A DNA stretch of 62,118 nucleotides from NCBI RefSeq assembly GCF_009932375.1, contig NZ_BLJG01000048.1:1-62118 (forward strand), written 5' to 3'. This DNA comes from Pseudomonas juntendi (GTDB lineage Bacteria; Pseudomonadota; Gammaproteobacteria; Pseudomonadales; Pseudomonadaceae). The notes under the pieces were generated by a model, which saw only the letters and a program-made list of their open reading frames with translations, did no database searches and was not told where the DNA came from. How positions within the stretch are numbered: the stretch's first letter is position 1; each line of letters opens with the position of its first letter. Both the position numbers and the translations under genes were made by a program. This document shows, in pieces, positions 44,115 through 56,162 of this stretch.

Positions 44115-44819
44115 ATGTTGAAAGTCGAAGTTTATCGTTACAACCCGGATACCGATTCGGCGCCAAAAATGGAGTCGTTCGACGTCGATACCGGCGGCAA
44201 GGACTTGATGGTGCTGGACGTACTGGCCCTGATCAAGGAAAAGGACGAAGGTTTCTCGTACCGTCGTTCCTGCCGTGAAGGCGTGTGCGGTTCCGACGGC
44301 ATGAACATGAACGGCAAGAACGGCCTGGCCTGCATCACCCCGCTGTCGGCGGTGGTCAAGGGCAACAAGCTGGTTCTGCGCCCTCTGCCAGGCCTGCCGG
44401 TCATTCGTGACCTGGTGGTCGACATGAGCATCTTCTACAAGCAGTACGAGAAGGTGAAGCCGTTCCTGCAGAACGACACGCCGGCCCCGGCCATCGAGCG
44501 CCTGCAGTCGCCGGAAGACCGCGAAAAGCTGGACGGCCTGTACGAGTGCATCCTGTGCGCTTGCTGCTCGACTTCCTGCCCGTCGTTCTGGTGGAACCCG
44601 GACAAGTTCCTGGGCCCGGCCGCGCTGCTGCAGGCCTACCGTTTCCTGGCCGACAGCCGCGACACCAAGACTCAGGAGCGCCTGGCGTCCCTGGATGACC
44701 CGTTCAGCGTATTCCGCTGCCGCGGGATCATGAACTGCGTGAACGTTTGCCCGAAAGGTCTCAACCCGACCAAGGCAATCGGCCACGTACGTAACATGCT
44801 GCTGCAAAGCGGCACCTGA
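44115..44819 (+). CDS. sdhB: Succinate dehydrogenase iron-sulfur subunit
   Basis: The 234-residue subunit carries 2Fe-2S (SCREGVCGSDG with a following C in NGLAC), 4Fe-4S (CILCACCSTSCPS) and 3Fe-4S (CRGIMNCVNVCPKGL) clusters that relay electrons from SdhA to ubiquinone. I choose the ATG at 44115 (MLKVEVYRY): AAGGGTGG precedes it, while a GTG nine bases earlier would sit inside that ribosome site. It is the last sdh gene; a hairpin and 246-base gap separate it from sucA. Confidence 0.96.
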   Translation: MLKVEVYRYNPDTDSAPKMESFDVDTGGKDLMVLDVLALIKEKDEGFSYRRSCREGVCGSDGMNMNGKNGLACITPLSAVVKGNKLVLRPLPGLPVIRDLVVDMSIFYKQYEKVKPFLQNDTPAPAIERLQSPEDREKLDGLYECILCACCSTSCPSFWWNPDKFLGPAALLQAYRFLADSRDTKTQERLASLDDPFSVFRCRGIMNCVNVCPKGLNPTKAIGHVRNMLLQSGT

Positions 44820-44849
44820 TACACAGTGTTGTACCTGCAGTAAGCCGAG

Positions 44850-44870
44850 GTGCGGGCGGTGAGCCCGCAC
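44850..44870 (+). other. Hairpin between sdhB and sucA
   Basis: GTGCGGGC (44850-44857) and GCCCGCAC (44863-44870) form an 8-bp stem with a 5-base loop 30 bases after sdhB. There is no T tract, so it may be a leaky terminator or an RNA-processing site dividing the sdh and suc messages. Confidence 0.55.
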
Positions 44871-45065
44871 TGAGGTAAAACCCGAGCAAGGGCCCAAAAA
44901 GCCCGCGCTCATTACCTATGAAGATATGAGACCAGCAGGGGCTTTCCGGGCTGGTACCCGGAAAATCAGCAGGATCCAGGTGGCGTGGTTCAGTCGCTGT
45001 TTTCGGACTTTTCCAGGTTTGCTTCGGCTCTCGCCGATCAGTCCCCTAATCGAGGGTGACCAAGC

Positions 45066-47897
45066 ATGCAAGAAAGCGTGATGCAGCGCATGTGGGATAG
45101 CGCCCACCTTTCAGGTGGTAACGCTGCATATGTGGAAGAGCTCTACGAGCTCTACCTGCACGACCCTAACGCTGTGCCAGAAGAGTGGCGCACTTACTTC
45201 CAGAAGTTGCCAGCCGACGGCAGCACCGCTACTGATGTATCGCACTCGACAATCCGCGACCATTTCGTACTGCTGGCAAAGAACCAGCGCCGCGCCCAAC
45301 CGGTATCTGCCGGGAGCGTGAGCAGTGAACACGAGAAGAAGCAGGTTGAAGTTCTGCGACTGATCCAGGCCTATCGTATGCGCGGCCATCAGGCTGCCAA
45401 GCTCGACCCGTTGGGGTTGTGGCAGCGCCCTGCGCCCGTAGACCTGTCGATCAATCACTACGGCTTGACCAATGCCGATCTTGATACGACCTTCCGTGCC
45501 GGCGACCTGTTCATCGGCAAAGAGGAGGCGAGCCTACGCGACATCCTGGATGCACTCCAGAAGACATATTGTCGCACCATTGGCGCCGAGTTCACCCACA
45601 TCGTCGATTCCGAGCAGCGCAGCTGGTTCCAGCAGCGCCTGGAAAGCGTGCGCGGCCGTCCGGAATACTCCGCTGACGTGCAGGCCCACCTGCTCGAGCG
45701 CGTTACCGCCGGTGAAGGCCTGGAAAAATACCTGGGCACCAAGTACCCAGGCACCAAGCGCTTCGGCCTGGAAGGTGGCGAGAGCCTGATCCCGATGCTG
45801 GACGAAATGATCCAGCGTTCCGGCTCCTACGGCACCAAGGAAGTGGTCATCGGCATGGCCCACCGTGGCCGTCTGAACGTGCTGGTGAACACCTTCGGCA
45901 AGAGCCCGCGCGAGCTGTTCGACGAGTTCGAAGGCAAGAAGATGAACGAGCTGGGCTCCGGTGACGTGAAATATCACCAGGGCTTCTCCTCGAACGTGAT
46001 GACCTCCGGTGGCGAAGTGCACCTGGCCATGGCGTTCAACCCGTCCCACCTGGAAATCGTTTCGCCGGTGGTCGAGGGTTCGGTGCGCGCCCGTCAGGAC
46101 CGCCGCAACGACACCGTTGGCGACAAGGTGCTGCCGATCTCGATCCACGGCGACGCTGCATTCGCCGGCCAGGGTGTGGTCATGGAAACCTTCCAGATGT
46201 CGCAGACCCGCGGTTTCAAGACCGGCGGCACCGTGCACATCGTGATCAACAACCAGGTTGGTTTCACCATCAGCAACCCGCTGGACGCGCGCTCCACCGA
46301 GTACGCCACCGACGTGGCCAAGATGATCCAGGCGCCGATCCTGCATGTGAACGGCGATGACCCGGAAGCAGTGCTGTTTGTCACCCAGCTGGCCATCGAC
46401 TACCGCATGCAGTTCAAGCGTGACGTGGTCATCGACCTGGTCTGCTACCGCCGTCGCGGCCACAACGAGGCCGACGAGCCGAGCGGCACCCAGCCGCTGA
46501 TGTACCAGCAGATCACCAAGCAGCGTACCACCCGCGAGCTGTACGCCGAGTCGCTGATCCAGGCTGGCCGTATCGATGCCGAGCGTGCCCAGGCGAAGAT
46601 CGACGAGTACCGCAACGCGCTGGACAACGGCCTGCACGTGGTGAAAAGCCTGGTCAAGGAGCCGAACCGCGAGCTGTTCGTCGACTGGCGCCCCTACCTG
46701 GGCCATGCCTGGACTGCGCGTCACGACACCCGCTTCGACCTCAAGACCTTGCAGGACCTGTCGGCCAAGCTGCTGGAAATCCCGGAAGGCTTCGTCGTCC
46801 AGCGCCAGGTGGCGAAGATCTACGAAGACCGCCAGAAGATGCAGGCCGGTGGCCTGCCGATCAACTGGGGTTATGCAGAGACCATGGCCTACGCCACCCT
46901 GCAGTTCGAAGGTCACCCGATCCGCATGACCGGCCAGGACATCGGCCGTGGCACCTTCTCGCACCGCCATGCAGTGCTGCACAACCAGAAGGATGCCGGC
47001 ACCTATGTACCGCTGAAGAACCTGTTCCCGGGCCAGCCGATGTTCGAGCTGTACGACTCCTTCCTGTCGGAAGAAGCCGTGCTGGCCTTCGAATATGGCT
47101 ACTCGACCACCACGCCGAACGCGCTGGTGATCTGGGAAGCCCAGTTCGGCGACTTCGCCAACGGTGCGCAAGTGGTCATCGACCAGTTCATCACCAGCGG
47201 CGAGCACAAGTGGGGTCGCCTGTGCGGCCTGACCATGCTGCTGCCGCACGGCTATGAAGGGCAGGGCCCGGAGCACTCCTCCGCGCGCCTGGAGCGTTAC
47301 CTGCAGCTGTGTGCCGAGCACAACATCCAGGTCTGCGTGCCAACCACGCCGGCGCAGATCTACCACCTGCTGCGTCGTCAGGTCATTCGCCCGCTGCGCA
47401 AGCCGCTGATCGTGCTGACACCGAAGTCGCTGCTGCGTCACAAGCTGGCCGTTTCGACCCTGGAAGACCTGGCAGAAGGCTCGTTCCAGACCGTGATCCC
47501 GGAAATCGACAACCTCGATCCGGCCAAGGTCGAACGCCTGGTCCTGTGCGGCGGCAAGGTCTACTACGACCTGCTGGAGAAACGCCGTGCCGAGGGCCGC
47601 GAAGACATCGCCATCGTGCGTATCGAGCAGCTGTATCCGTTCCCGGAGGACGACCTGGTCGAAATCCTGGCGCCGTACACCAACCTCAAGCATGCCGTGT
47701 GGTGTCAGGAAGAGCCGATGAACCAGGGTGCCTGGTACAGCAGCCAGCACCACATGCGCCGTATCCTGGGCCGCCACAACAAGGCGCTGGTCCTGGAATA
47801 CGCCGGCCGCGACGCTTCCGCCGCGCCAGCTTGTGGTTACGCTTCGAAGCACGCCGAACAGCAGGAAAAACTGCTGCAAGACGCCTTCACTGTCTAA
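45066..47897 (+). CDS. sucA: 2-oxoglutarate dehydrogenase E1 component
   Basis: The thiamine-diphosphate E1 enzyme decarboxylates 2-oxoglutarate and passes succinyl to E2. The 943-residue protein has the N-terminal peptide for E2 binding (MWDSAHLSGGNAAYVEELY), the thiamine-binding region with GMAHRGRLNVL and the GDAAFAGQGVV motif, and the HSSARLERYLQL segment. The C-terminal transketolase-type part ends normally. It opens the sucAB-lpdG-sucCD block. Codon use is highly biased, as expected for a strongly expressed gene. Confidence 0.97.
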   Translation: MQESVMQRMWDSAHLSGGNAAYVEELYELYLHDPNAVPEEWRTYFQKLPADGSTATDVSHSTIRDHFVLLAKNQRRAQPVSAGSVSSEHEKKQVEVLRLIQAYRMRGHQAAKLDPLGLWQRPAPVDLSINHYGLTNADLDTTFRAGDLFIGKEEASLRDILDALQKTYCRTIGAEFTHIVDSEQRSWFQQRLESVRGRPEYSADVQAHLLERVTAGEGLEKYLGTKYPGTKRFGLEGGESLIPMLDEMIQRSGSYGTKEVVIGMAHRGRLNVLVNTFGKSPRELFDEFEGKKMNELGSGDVKYHQGFSSNVMTSGGEVHLAMAFNPSHLEIVSPVVEGSVRARQDRRNDTVGDKVLPISIHGDAAFAGQGVVMETFQMSQTRGFKTGGTVHIVINNQVGFTISNPLDARSTEYATDVAKMIQAPILHVNGDDPEAVLFVTQLAIDYRMQFKRDVVIDLVCYRRRGHNEADEPSGTQPLMYQQITKQRTTRELYAESLIQAGRIDAERAQAKIDEYRNALDNGLHVVKSLVKEPNRELFVDWRPYLGHAWTARHDTRFDLKTLQDLSAKLLEIPEGFVVQRQVAKIYEDRQKMQAGGLPINWGYAETMAYATLQFEGHPIRMTGQDIGRGTFSHRHAVLHNQKDAGTYVPLKNLFPGQPMFELYDSFLSEEAVLAFEYGYSTTTPNALVIWEAQFGDFANGAQVVIDQFITSGEHKWGRLCGLTMLLPHGYEGQGPEHSSARLERYLQLCAEHNIQVCVPTTPAQIYHLLRRQVIRPLRKPLIVLTPKSLLRHKLAVSTLEDLAEGSFQTVIPEIDNLDPAKVERLVLCGGKVYYDLLEKRRAEGREDIAIVRIEQLYPFPEDDLVEILAPYTNLKHAVWCQEEPMNQGAWYSSQHHMRRILGRHNKALVLEYAGRDASAAPACGYASKHAEQQEKLLQDAFTV

Positions 47898-47939
47898 CGC
47901 CTTCGCGCACCTGAAACCGAATTTAAGGAAATACAGATA

Positions 47940-49163
47940 ATGGCTATCGAGATCAAAGCCCCAACCTTCCCGGAATCGGTTGCCGATGGCACCGTTGCCA
48001 CCTGGCACAAGAAGCCGGGCGAAGCCGTCAAGCGTGACGAGCTGATCGTCGACATCGAGACCGACAAGGTCGTCCTGGAAGTGCTGGCTACCGCTGACGG
48101 CGTGCTGGGCGACATCGTCAAGGGCGAGGGCGACACCGTCCTGTCCGACGAGGTGCTGGGTTCGATCGTTGAAGGCGGCGCTGCTGCCGCACCTGCCGCC
48201 GCCGCTGCACCTGCCGCTGCACCCGCTGCGGCAGCTGCCGATGCTGGTGAAGACGACCCGGTCGCCGCCCCGGCTGCGCGCAAGCTGGCCGAAGAAAACG
48301 GCATCGACCTGGCCAGCGTTGCCGGTACCGGCAAAGGTGGTCGCGTCACCAAGGAAGACGTGGTTGCAGCGGTTGCCAACAAGAAGTCGGCACCTGCCGC
48401 TGCGCCGGCTGCCAAGCCTGCTGCCGCTGCTGCTGCCCCGGTGGTCACCGCTGCTGGCGACCGCACCGAGAAGCGCGTCCCGATGACCCGCCTGCGTGCC
48501 AAGATCGCCGAGCGCCTGGTAGAAGCCCAGTCGAGCATGGCCATGCTGACCACCTTCAACGAAGTGGACATGACCGAAGTCATGGCCCTGCGTTCGAAGT
48601 ACAAGGACCTGTTCGAGAAGACCCACAACGGCGTGCGCCTGGGCTTCATGTCGTTCTTCGTCAAGGCTGCCACCGAGGCGCTGAAGCGCTTCCCGGCGGT
48701 CAACGCCTCGATCGACGGCAACGACATCGTCTACCACGGCTATGCCGACGTCGGCGTCGCGGTGTCCAGCGACCGTGGCCTGGTGGTACCGGTACTGCGT
48801 AACGCCGAATCGATGAGCCTGGCCGAAATCGAAAACGGCATCGCCACCTTCGGCAAGAAGGCCCGTGACGGCAAGCTGTCGATCGAAGAGATGACCGGTG
48901 GCACCTTCACCATCACCAACGGCGGTACTTTCGGTTCGATGATGTCGACCCCGATCGTCAACCCGCCGCAGGCCGCGATCCTCGGCATGCACAACATCAT
49001 CCAGCGCCCGATGGCCGTTAATGGCCAAGTGGTGATTCGCCCGATGATGTACCTGGCGCTGTCCTACGATCACCGCCTGATCGATGGCAAGGAAGCGGTA
49101 ACCTTCCTGGTCACCATCAAGAACCTGCTGGAAGATCCGTCTCGCCTGCTGCTGGACATCTAA
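47940..49163 (+). CDS. sucB: Dihydrolipoamide succinyltransferase, E2 of 2-oxoglutarate dehydrogenase
   Basis: E2 carries the succinyl group on lipoyl-lysine and hands it to CoA. The 407-residue protein has one lipoyl domain with Lys43 in ETDKVV, an Ala/Pro linker (about 80-100), the E1/E3-binding domain ([19 protein letters not shown]), a second Ala-rich linker and the catalytic domain with [10 protein letters not shown] near the C-terminus. The ATG is 42 bases after sucA, preceded by AAGGAA. A repeat-like element separates it from lpdG. Confidence 0.96.
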   Translation: MAIEIKAPTFPESVADGTVATWHKKPGEAVKRDELIVDIETDKVVLEVLATADGVLGDIVKGEGDTVLSDEVLGSIVEGGAAAAPAAAAAPAAAPAAAAADAGEDDPVAAPAARKLAEENGIDLASVAGTGKGGRVTKEDVVAAVANKKSAPAAAPAAKPAAAAAAPVVTAAGDRTEKRVPMTRLRAKIAERLVEAQSSMAMLTTFNEVDMTEVMALRSKYKDLFEKTHNGVRLGFMSFFVKAATEALKRFPAVNASIDGNDIVYHGYADVGVAVSSDRGLVVPVLRNAESMSLAEIENGIATFGKKARDGKLSIEEMTGGTFTITNGGTFGSMMSTPIVNPPQAAILGMHNIIQRPMAVNGQVVIRPMMYLALSYDHRLIDGKEAVTFLVTIKNLLEDPSRLLLDI

Positions 49164-50696
<1,533 letters not shown>

Positions 50697-50707
50697 TCAT
50701 AAGAAAC

Positions 50708-50728
50708 CACGGCGGGCAGCCCGTCGTG
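50708..50728 (+). other. Hairpin between lpdG and sucC
   Basis: A 9-bp stem (50708-50716 with 50720-50728, one G·U) with a CAG loop lies 12 bases after lpdG. No T tract follows. It may be an mRNA stabiliser or weak terminator in the 172-base gap before sucC. Confidence 0.5.
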
Positions 50729-50868
50729 AGTCTTGCGTGCATGACTCACCGCGGAACGTCCGCCGGACCGGATCACATGGGATAACCCGGGGTCAACGGT
50801 CACAGGTGGCGCGGCGCCAGTAATGGCGCAGCGCCGAAGCGCAGTACCTAACGAAGACGGTAAAAAGC

Positions 50869-52035
50869 ATGAATCTTCACGAGTATCAGGGTAAGCAGCT
50901 GTTCGCTGAGTACGGCCTGCCAGTTTCCAAGGGTTTCGCAGTCGATACCCCTGAGCAAGCTGCAGAAGCCTGCGACAAGATCGGCGGGAACGAGTGGGTA
51001 GTCAAAGCCCAGGTTCACGCGGGTGGTCGCGGTAAAGCGGGCGGCGTCAAGCTGGTTCGCAGCAAGGAAGACGCCAAGGCGTTCGCTGCACAGTGGTTGG
51101 GCAAGAATCTGGTTACCTACCAGACCGATGCCAACGGTCAACCCGTCTCCAAGATTCTGGTCGAATCCTGCACTGACATCGCCAAAGAGCTGTACCTGGG
51201 CGCTGTAGTCGATCGTTCGAGCCGCCGCATCGTGTTCATGGCCTCCACCGAAGGTGGCGTGGACATCGAGAAAGTCGCTCATGAAACGCCTGAGAAAATC
51301 CTCAAGGCCACCATCGACCCACTGGTCGGCGCACAGCCGTTCCAGGGTCGCGAGCTGGCATTCCAGCTGGGCCTGGAAGGCAAGCAAGTTCAACAGTTCG
51401 CCAAGATCTTCGTAGGCCTGGCCAAGCTGTTCAAGGATCACGACCTGGCGCTGCTGGAAGTGAACCCGCTGGTGATCAAGGCCGATGGCGACCTGCACTG
51501 CCTCGATGCCAAGATCAACATCGACGCCAACGCCATGTACCGTCAGCCTAAGCTGAAAACCTTCCACGACCCGTCGCAGGACGACGCCCGTGAAGCCCAC
51601 GCTGCCAAGTTCGAACTGAACTACGTTGCCCTCGAAGGCAACATCGGCTGCATGGTCAACGGTGCCGGCCTGGCCATGGGTACCATGGACATCGTCAACC
51701 TGCACGGCGGCAAGCCGGCCAACTTCCTCGACGTTGGCGGCGGTGCTACCAAAGAGCGCGTTACCGAAGCGTTCAAGATCATTCTGTCCGACAGCAATGT
51801 CGCGGCCGTTCTGGTCAACATCTTCGGCGGCATCGTTCGCTGCGACATGATTGCCGAAGGCATCATCGGTGCAGTGAAAGAAGTCGGCGTCAAGGTTCCG
51901 GTCGTCGTTCGCCTTGAGGGCAACAACGCCGAACTGGGCGCTAAAGTACTGGCAGAAAGCGGTTTGAACATCATTGCGGCAACCAGCCTGACCGACGCTG
52001 CTCAACAAGTTGTCAAAGCTGCGGAGGGCAAGTAA
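50869..52035 (+). CDS. sucC: Succinyl-CoA synthetase beta subunit
   Basis: The beta subunit binds nucleotide in an ATP-grasp fold and joins SucD to make succinate and ATP/GTP from succinyl-CoA. The 388-residue protein starts [18 protein letters not shown] and has [12 protein letters not shown] in the nucleotide lobe and [15 protein letters not shown], the CoA-ligase signature, near residue 280. Its TAA overlaps the sucD ATG by one base (TAATG), so translation is coupled. Confidence 0.97.
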
Positions 52036-52919
52036 TGAGCGTCCTGATCAATAAAGACACCAAAGTCATCTGCCAGGGCTTCACCGGCTCGCAGGGTACT
52101 TTCCACTCCGAACAGGCCATCGCCTACGGCACCAAGATGGTCGGCGGCGTAACCCCAGGCAAGGGTGGCACCACCCACCTGGGCCTGCCGGTGTTCAACA
52201 CCGTCAAGGAAGCCGTGGAAGCTACCGGCGCTGATGCTTCGGTCATCTACGTACCGGCTCCTTTCTGCAAGGACTCGATCCTGGAAGCAGCCTTCGGCGG
52301 CATCAAGCTGATCGTCTGCATCACCGAAGGCATTCCAACCCTGGACATGCTGGATGCCAAGGTCAAGTGCGACGAGCTGGGCGTGACCCTGATCGGCCCT
52401 AACTGCCCAGGTGTCATCACCCCGGGCGAGTGCAAGATCGGCATCATGCCTGGCCACATCCACCTGCCAGGCAAGGTCGGTATCGTGTCGCGCTCCGGCA
52501 CCCTGACCTACGAAGCTGTGAAGCAGACCACCGACGCCGGCTTCGGCCAGTCGACCTGTGTCGGTATCGGTGGTGACCCGATCCCGGGCTCCAACTTCAT
52601 CGATATCCTGAAGCTGTTCCAGGAAGACCCGAAGACCGAAGCGATCGTCATGATCGGCGAGATCGGCGGTTCGGCTGAAGAAGAAGCAGCGGCCTACATC
52701 AAGGCCCACGTGACCAAGCCTGTCGTTTCCTACATCGCTGGTGTTACCGCACCTGCGGGCAAGCGCATGGGCCACGCTGGCGCCATCATTTCTGGCGGCA
52801 AAGGCACTGCAGACGAGAAGTTTGCTGCGCTGCAGGACGCGGGTGTGAAAACCGTGCGTTCCCTGGCCGACATCGGCAAGGCCCTGGCCGAGCTGACCGG
52901 TTGGGAAGCCAAGAAGTAA
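52035..52919 (+). CDS. sucD: Succinyl-CoA synthetase alpha subunit
   Basis: The alpha subunit binds CoA and is phosphorylated on a histidine. The 294-residue protein has the CoA-binding fold ([13 protein letters not shown]), NCPGVI and the phospho-histidine His247 in GHAGAII. It is the last gene of the TCA block; a terminator hairpin follows 27 bases later. Confidence 0.97.
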   Translation: MSVLINKDTKVICQGFTGSQGTFHSEQAIAYGTKMVGGVTPGKGGTTHLGLPVFNTVKEAVEATGADASVIYVPAPFCKDSILEAAFGGIKLIVCITEGIPTLDMLDAKVKCDELGVTLIGPNCPGVITPGECKIGIMPGHIHLPGKVGIVSRSGTLTYEAVKQTTDAGFGQSTCVGIGGDPIPGSNFIDILKLFQEDPKTEAIVMIGEIGGSAEEEAAAYIKAHVTKPVVSYIAGVTAPAGKRMGHAGAIISGGKGTADEKFAALQDAGVKTVRSLADIGKALAELTGWEAKK

Positions 52920-52945
52920 TACCGCTACACCCCCCACGCGCACAG

Positions 52946-52970
52946 AGGCCACCTTCGGGTGGCCTTTGTC
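52946..52970 (+). terminator. Rho-independent terminator after sucD
   Basis: AGGCCACC (52946-52953) and GGTGGCCT (52958-52965) with a TTCG tetraloop, followed by TTGTC. The T tract is short. Confidence 0.8.
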
Positions 52971-52990
52971 GTTTGTGGGGTTCTGTATTC

Positions 52991-53097
52991 CTGTTCTGGC
53001 CTCTTCGCGGGCTTGCCCGCTCCCACAGGGATCACCACATTCAGAACCTGTGGTGAGCCCTGTGGGAGCGGGCAAGCCCGCGAAGAGGCCAGAACAG
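52991..53097. repeat. REP pair forming a near-perfect 49-bp inverted repeat
   Basis: The 40 bases 52991-53030 are an exact reverse complement of 53058-53097. After one mismatch the pairing continues for 8 more bases (53032-53039 with 53049-53056) around a 9-base loop. Each arm contains the CGCGGGCTTGCCCGC core of the P. putida REP element. Such pairs are bound by gyrase or IHF or act as REP transposase substrates in other bacteria. Confidence 0.9.
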
Positions 53098-53401
53098 GCA
53101 CTGTAGATTTTTCGATGGGTTTGATAGGAATTTTCACACAGACACGGCGTTTAAACCGAGGATAATTCCCTCTGTCTTCGGTCGCACAGACGACAAACAT
53201 GTACGCACATCGGACAAGCAGCACTGTTCCAGTGCGTTTGACTGACAAAACGGTTACATTACGCGCTCACTCTGTGCCCGTACCCCAAAAGGGAACGACA
53301 CGCTAAACGGGTCTGGCCTATCAAGCCGGGCAGCATTTCCCCTCATCCAAAGGGAAATCCCCTCTCGAATCCCGATTTCAGCAGTGTGGTACTACCTTAA
53401 A

Positions 53402-54715
53402 ATGAAAGTTCTCAAAGGCCAGGATATCCTGGCGCTTGGCTTTATGACGTTTGCGCTTTTTGTGGGTGCAGGCAACATCATCTTCCCGCCTATCGTCGGC
53501 CTGCAGTCCGGCCCCCATGTGTGGATGGCGGCGCTGGGCTTCCTGGTCACGGCCGTAGGCCTGCCGGTCATCACCGTGGTCGCCCTGGCCAAGGTCGGTG
53601 GTGGCATGGATGCCCTGAGCAGCCCGATCGGCAAATTCTTCGGCGGCTTGCTGGCGGCTGTCTGCTACCTGTCGGTCGGCCCACTGTTCGCTACCCCGCG
53701 TACGGCGACCGTTTCGTTCGAAGTGGGTGTTGCTCCGCTGACCGGGGAAAGCCCGCTGGCGCTGTTCATCTACAGCCTGGTGTATTTCGCTGTGGTGCTG
53801 GCCGTGTCGATGTACCCCGGCAAGTTGCTCGATACCGTGGGCCGCTTCCTGGCGCCGTTGAAGATCATCGCCCTGGCCGTACTGGGCATTGCCGCCTTTG
53901 CCCTGCCGGCAGGGGGCATGGGTGACGCGCAGCCGGCTTATGCGGCAGCGGCCTTCTCCAAAGGCTTCTCCGATGGCTACCTGACCATGGATACCCTGGG
54001 GGCCCTGGTGTTCGGTATCGTCATCGTCAACGCCATCCGCTCGCGCGGTGTCGAGTCGCCGAAGCTGATTACCCGTTATGCCATCATCGCCGGCCTGATC
54101 GCCGGTGTCGGCCTGGCCCTGGTCTACATCAGCCTGTTCCGTCTGGGCGCCACCAGCCACGATATCGCGGCGGATGCCACCAATGGCGCGGCCGTTCTGC
54201 ATGCCTACGTACAGCACACCTTCGGTTCGTTGGGCAGCGGCTTCCTTGCGGTGTTGATCGCGCTGGCCTGCCTGGTGACTGCGGTGGGCCTGACCTGCGC
54301 ATGCGCCGAGTACTTCAGCCAGATCCTGCCGCTGTCGTACCGCGCCCTGGTGGTGATCCTGGCTGGCTTCTCGCTGTTGATTTCCAACCTTGGCCTGACC
54401 AAGTTGATCATGTTCTCGATCCCGGTACTTACCGCCATCTACCCGCCCTGCATCGTGGTAGTCGGCTTGAGTTTCGTGAAAGACCTGTGGCATTCGCCGA
54501 CCCGTATCCTGGCGCCGGTCATGCTGGTGTCGCTGGTGTTCGGTATGGTCGATGCGATCAAGGGCAGCAGCCTTGCCCATATGCTCCCGGACTTCATGGC
54601 GCACCTGCCGTTGAGCGATGCCGGCATGGCCTGGCTGGTGCCATCGGTGGTGACCCTGATGGGCGCAGTCGCCTGCGACCGCATGCTGGGCAAGCCGCGC
54701 GAAGCGCTGGCCTGA
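53402..54715 (+). CDS. brnQ: Branched-chain amino acid transporter, LIVCS/BrnQ family
   Basis: BrnQ imports leucine, isoleucine and valine with Na+. The 437-residue protein has about 12 membrane segments and the family start [20 protein letters not shown], then GAGNIIFPP, the typical N-terminal motif. The ATG at 53402 is preferred over a GTG six codons earlier because it fits the family; neither has a strong ribosome site. A strong terminator follows 70 bases after the stop. Confidence 0.93.
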   Translation: MKVLKGQDILALGFMTFALFVGAGNIIFPPIVGLQSGPHVWMAALGFLVTAVGLPVITVVALAKVGGGMDALSSPIGKFFGGLLAAVCYLSVGPLFATPRTATVSFEVGVAPLTGESPLALFIYSLVYFAVVLAVSMYPGKLLDTVGRFLAPLKIIALAVLGIAAFALPAGGMGDAQPAYAAAAFSKGFSDGYLTMDTLGALVFGIVIVNAIRSRGVESPKLITRYAIIAGLIAGVGLALVYISLFRLGATSHDIAADATNGAAVLHAYVQHTFGSLGSGFLAVLIALACLVTAVGLTCACAEYFSQILPLSYRALVVILAGFSLLISNLGLTKLIMFSIPVLTAIYPPCIVVVGLSFVKDLWHSPTRILAPVMLVSLVFGMVDAIKGSSLAHMLPDFMAHLPLSDAGMAWLVPSVVTLMGAVACDRMLGKPREALA

Positions 54716-54787
54716 CGCGCCGGGCCAAGCCTTGGGGGCGGCACCGGCCACAAGCCGAAGGGTGCCCGCCCAAGGTGCAAGCTGCAG

Positions 54788-54820
54788 AGCCCCGTATCGG
54801 CAACGATGCGGGGCTTTTTT
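54788..54820 (+). terminator. Rho-independent terminator after brnQ
   Basis: A 12-bp stem (54788-54799 with 54804-54815, one mismatch) with a GCAA loop and six T residues. Confidence 0.9.
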
Positions 54821-54932
54821 CTGGCCCACACCGGCAGTACGAATTTCAGCAGGAATGTGTGCCTTTTGCCGCTTGCCAGCGTCGAAACCCGGTCCCTATC
54901 CTTCAGGCACCTGGCCTTTTCGGGAATCCTGC

Positions 54933-55682
54933 ATGAATTTCATCCAAAGCAACCTTAACAACCTGCTGGCCGTCGCCTGGTTCGCCCTGTGCTGGGGTGG
55001 CTATACCCGGTATGCGATCTGGAAAGGGCGCGACACCGCGTGCCTGGCCAGCGTGCTGCACCTGTACCGTGAAGACTGGATGCGGCGCATGTTGCTGCGC
55101 GATAACCGTATTGCCGATGCCAGCGTGATCGGCAACCTGGAGCGCAACGCGTCGTTCTTCGCCTCCAGCACCTTGATCATCCTGGCCGGTATCCTCACCG
55201 TGCTGGGGGCCTCCGACAGGGCGCTGTCGCTGCTGGCCGACCTGCCGCTGGTGCAGCAGACTTCGCAGGGCATGTCGGAGATCAAGTTGTTGTGCCTGGC
55301 CATGGTCTTCGTGTACGCCTTCTTCACTTTCAGCTGGTGCATGCGCCAATACAACTTTGCTGCCGTACTGGTTGGCTCGGCACCGATGATTGGCGAACGG
55401 CAGGTCAACGAACTGGAACGCAAGGCGTTCGCCTCGCGGGCAGCACGGGTGTTGTCGCTGGCGGCCAACCAGTTCAACCTTGGTTTACGTTCCTATTACT
55501 TCGGCATGGCCATGTTGAGCTGGTTCATCAGCCCGTGGTTGTTCATGGGCATGAGTGTGGGTGTTGTATTGATCTTGTACCGTCGGGAGTTCCATTCCGA
55601 TGTGCTGGAGGTGATGGTCTTTACCCCCACGGATAGTGTCAGCAGCGAGCCATTGAAAGAGGGTGGTGTAGCAGTGAACTGA
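54933..55682 (+). CDS. DUF599 membrane protein
   Basis: The 249-residue inner-membrane protein matches the DUF599 family: about four membrane segments (near residues 8-25, 78-97, 117-137 and 190-215), with LERNASFFASSTLIILAG in the second and LSLAANQFNLGLRSYYF before the fourth. Function is not known. ATG 54933 gives the family-typical short N-terminus, though the frame is open much earlier, across the brnQ terminator. A terminator follows, shared with the convergent lipoprotein. Confidence 0.85.
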   Translation: MNFIQSNLNNLLAVAWFALCWGGYTRYAIWKGRDTACLASVLHLYREDWMRRMLLRDNRIADASVIGNLERNASFFASSTLIILAGILTVLGASDRALSLLADLPLVQQTSQGMSEIKLLCLAMVFVYAFFTFSWCMRQYNFAAVLVGSAPMIGERQVNELERKAFASRAARVLSLAANQFNLGLRSYYFGMAMLSWFISPWLFMGMSVGVVLILYRREFHSDVLEVMVFTPTDSVSSEPLKEGGVAVN

Positions 55683-55706
55683 AACGATTAACCGTGAATT
55701 CAACGC

Positions 55707-55737
55707 AAAAAAAACCCGACAACGTCGGGTTTTTTTA
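55707..55737. terminator. Bidirectional rho-independent terminator
   Basis: CCCGAC and GTCGGG (55715-55720, 55724-55729) with flanking A8 and T7 tracts that extend the pairing, between convergent genes. Confidence 0.92.
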
Positions 55738-55746
55738 TCGGGCTGA

Positions 55747-56010
55747 TTACTGCTTGGCAGGTTCTGCCGGCGCCGGAGTAGCCGGGGCGGCTTCTTCGGC
55801 AGCCTTTTGCTCGGCTTCAGCCTGATCTTTGGCAGCTTCGGCGTTTTCCTTGGCGGCGTCGTTCATTTTATCCTGAGCTTCGCCCATCTTTTCCTGGGCT
55901 TGCTCGGCATGTTCCTGCGCATCTTGGGCTTTGTCTTCGCTCGCTTTATCGCAAGCAGCCAGGCCCATGGCAGCAGCCAGCATCAGAGCAAAAGCAAATG
56001 GTTTACGCAT
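55747..56010 (-). CDS. Small Ala/Glu-rich lipoprotein
   Basis: An 87-residue lipoprotein with lipobox LAAC (Cys20) and a charged helix (about 24-70) with repeating AQE/AKE units, which should be a coiled coil, then an Ala/Pro-rich tail. It resembles small envelope proteins of the Lpp-like class without clear homology. Function unknown. It is divergent from the thioesterase genes and ends at a strong terminator. Confidence 0.75.
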   Translation of the reverse strand: MRKPFAFALMLAAAMGLAACDKASEDKAQDAQEHAEQAQEKMGEAQDKMNDAAKENAEAAKDQAEAEQKAAEEAAPATPAPAEPAKQ

Positions 56011-56162
56011 GGGGGTGTTTCTCCTTGGTGTGATAAGTGACTTGTTCCTTCGAGTGCAGCCACTTGGAATAAGTTCAACGAAGGTTTCAGATATATAACG
56101 CCCCGTTCTACATGGACTTTTGAACCCACCTATGCCGTTTGGAAGGGACGTGGTAACAGCCT

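Larger units (their letters stand above)
52920..53401. other. Gene-free region between sucD and brnQ
   Basis: A 482-base stretch: the sucD terminator, a REP pair (both separate entries), then about 300 bases before brnQ. The latter part has a 7-bp hairpin ATTTCCC/GGGAAAT at 53335-53358 just before the gene and a weaker 8-bp one near 53158-53183. A 35-codon frame at 53199 has no ribosome site and is not called. No convincing promoter was found. Confidence 0.55.

Noticed and set aside
53199..53306. A 35-codon frame upstream of brnQ considered as an attenuator leader peptide
   Set aside because: It has a few Val codons but no run of Leu, Ile or Val, no ribosome site and no terminator/antiterminator pair could be drawn.
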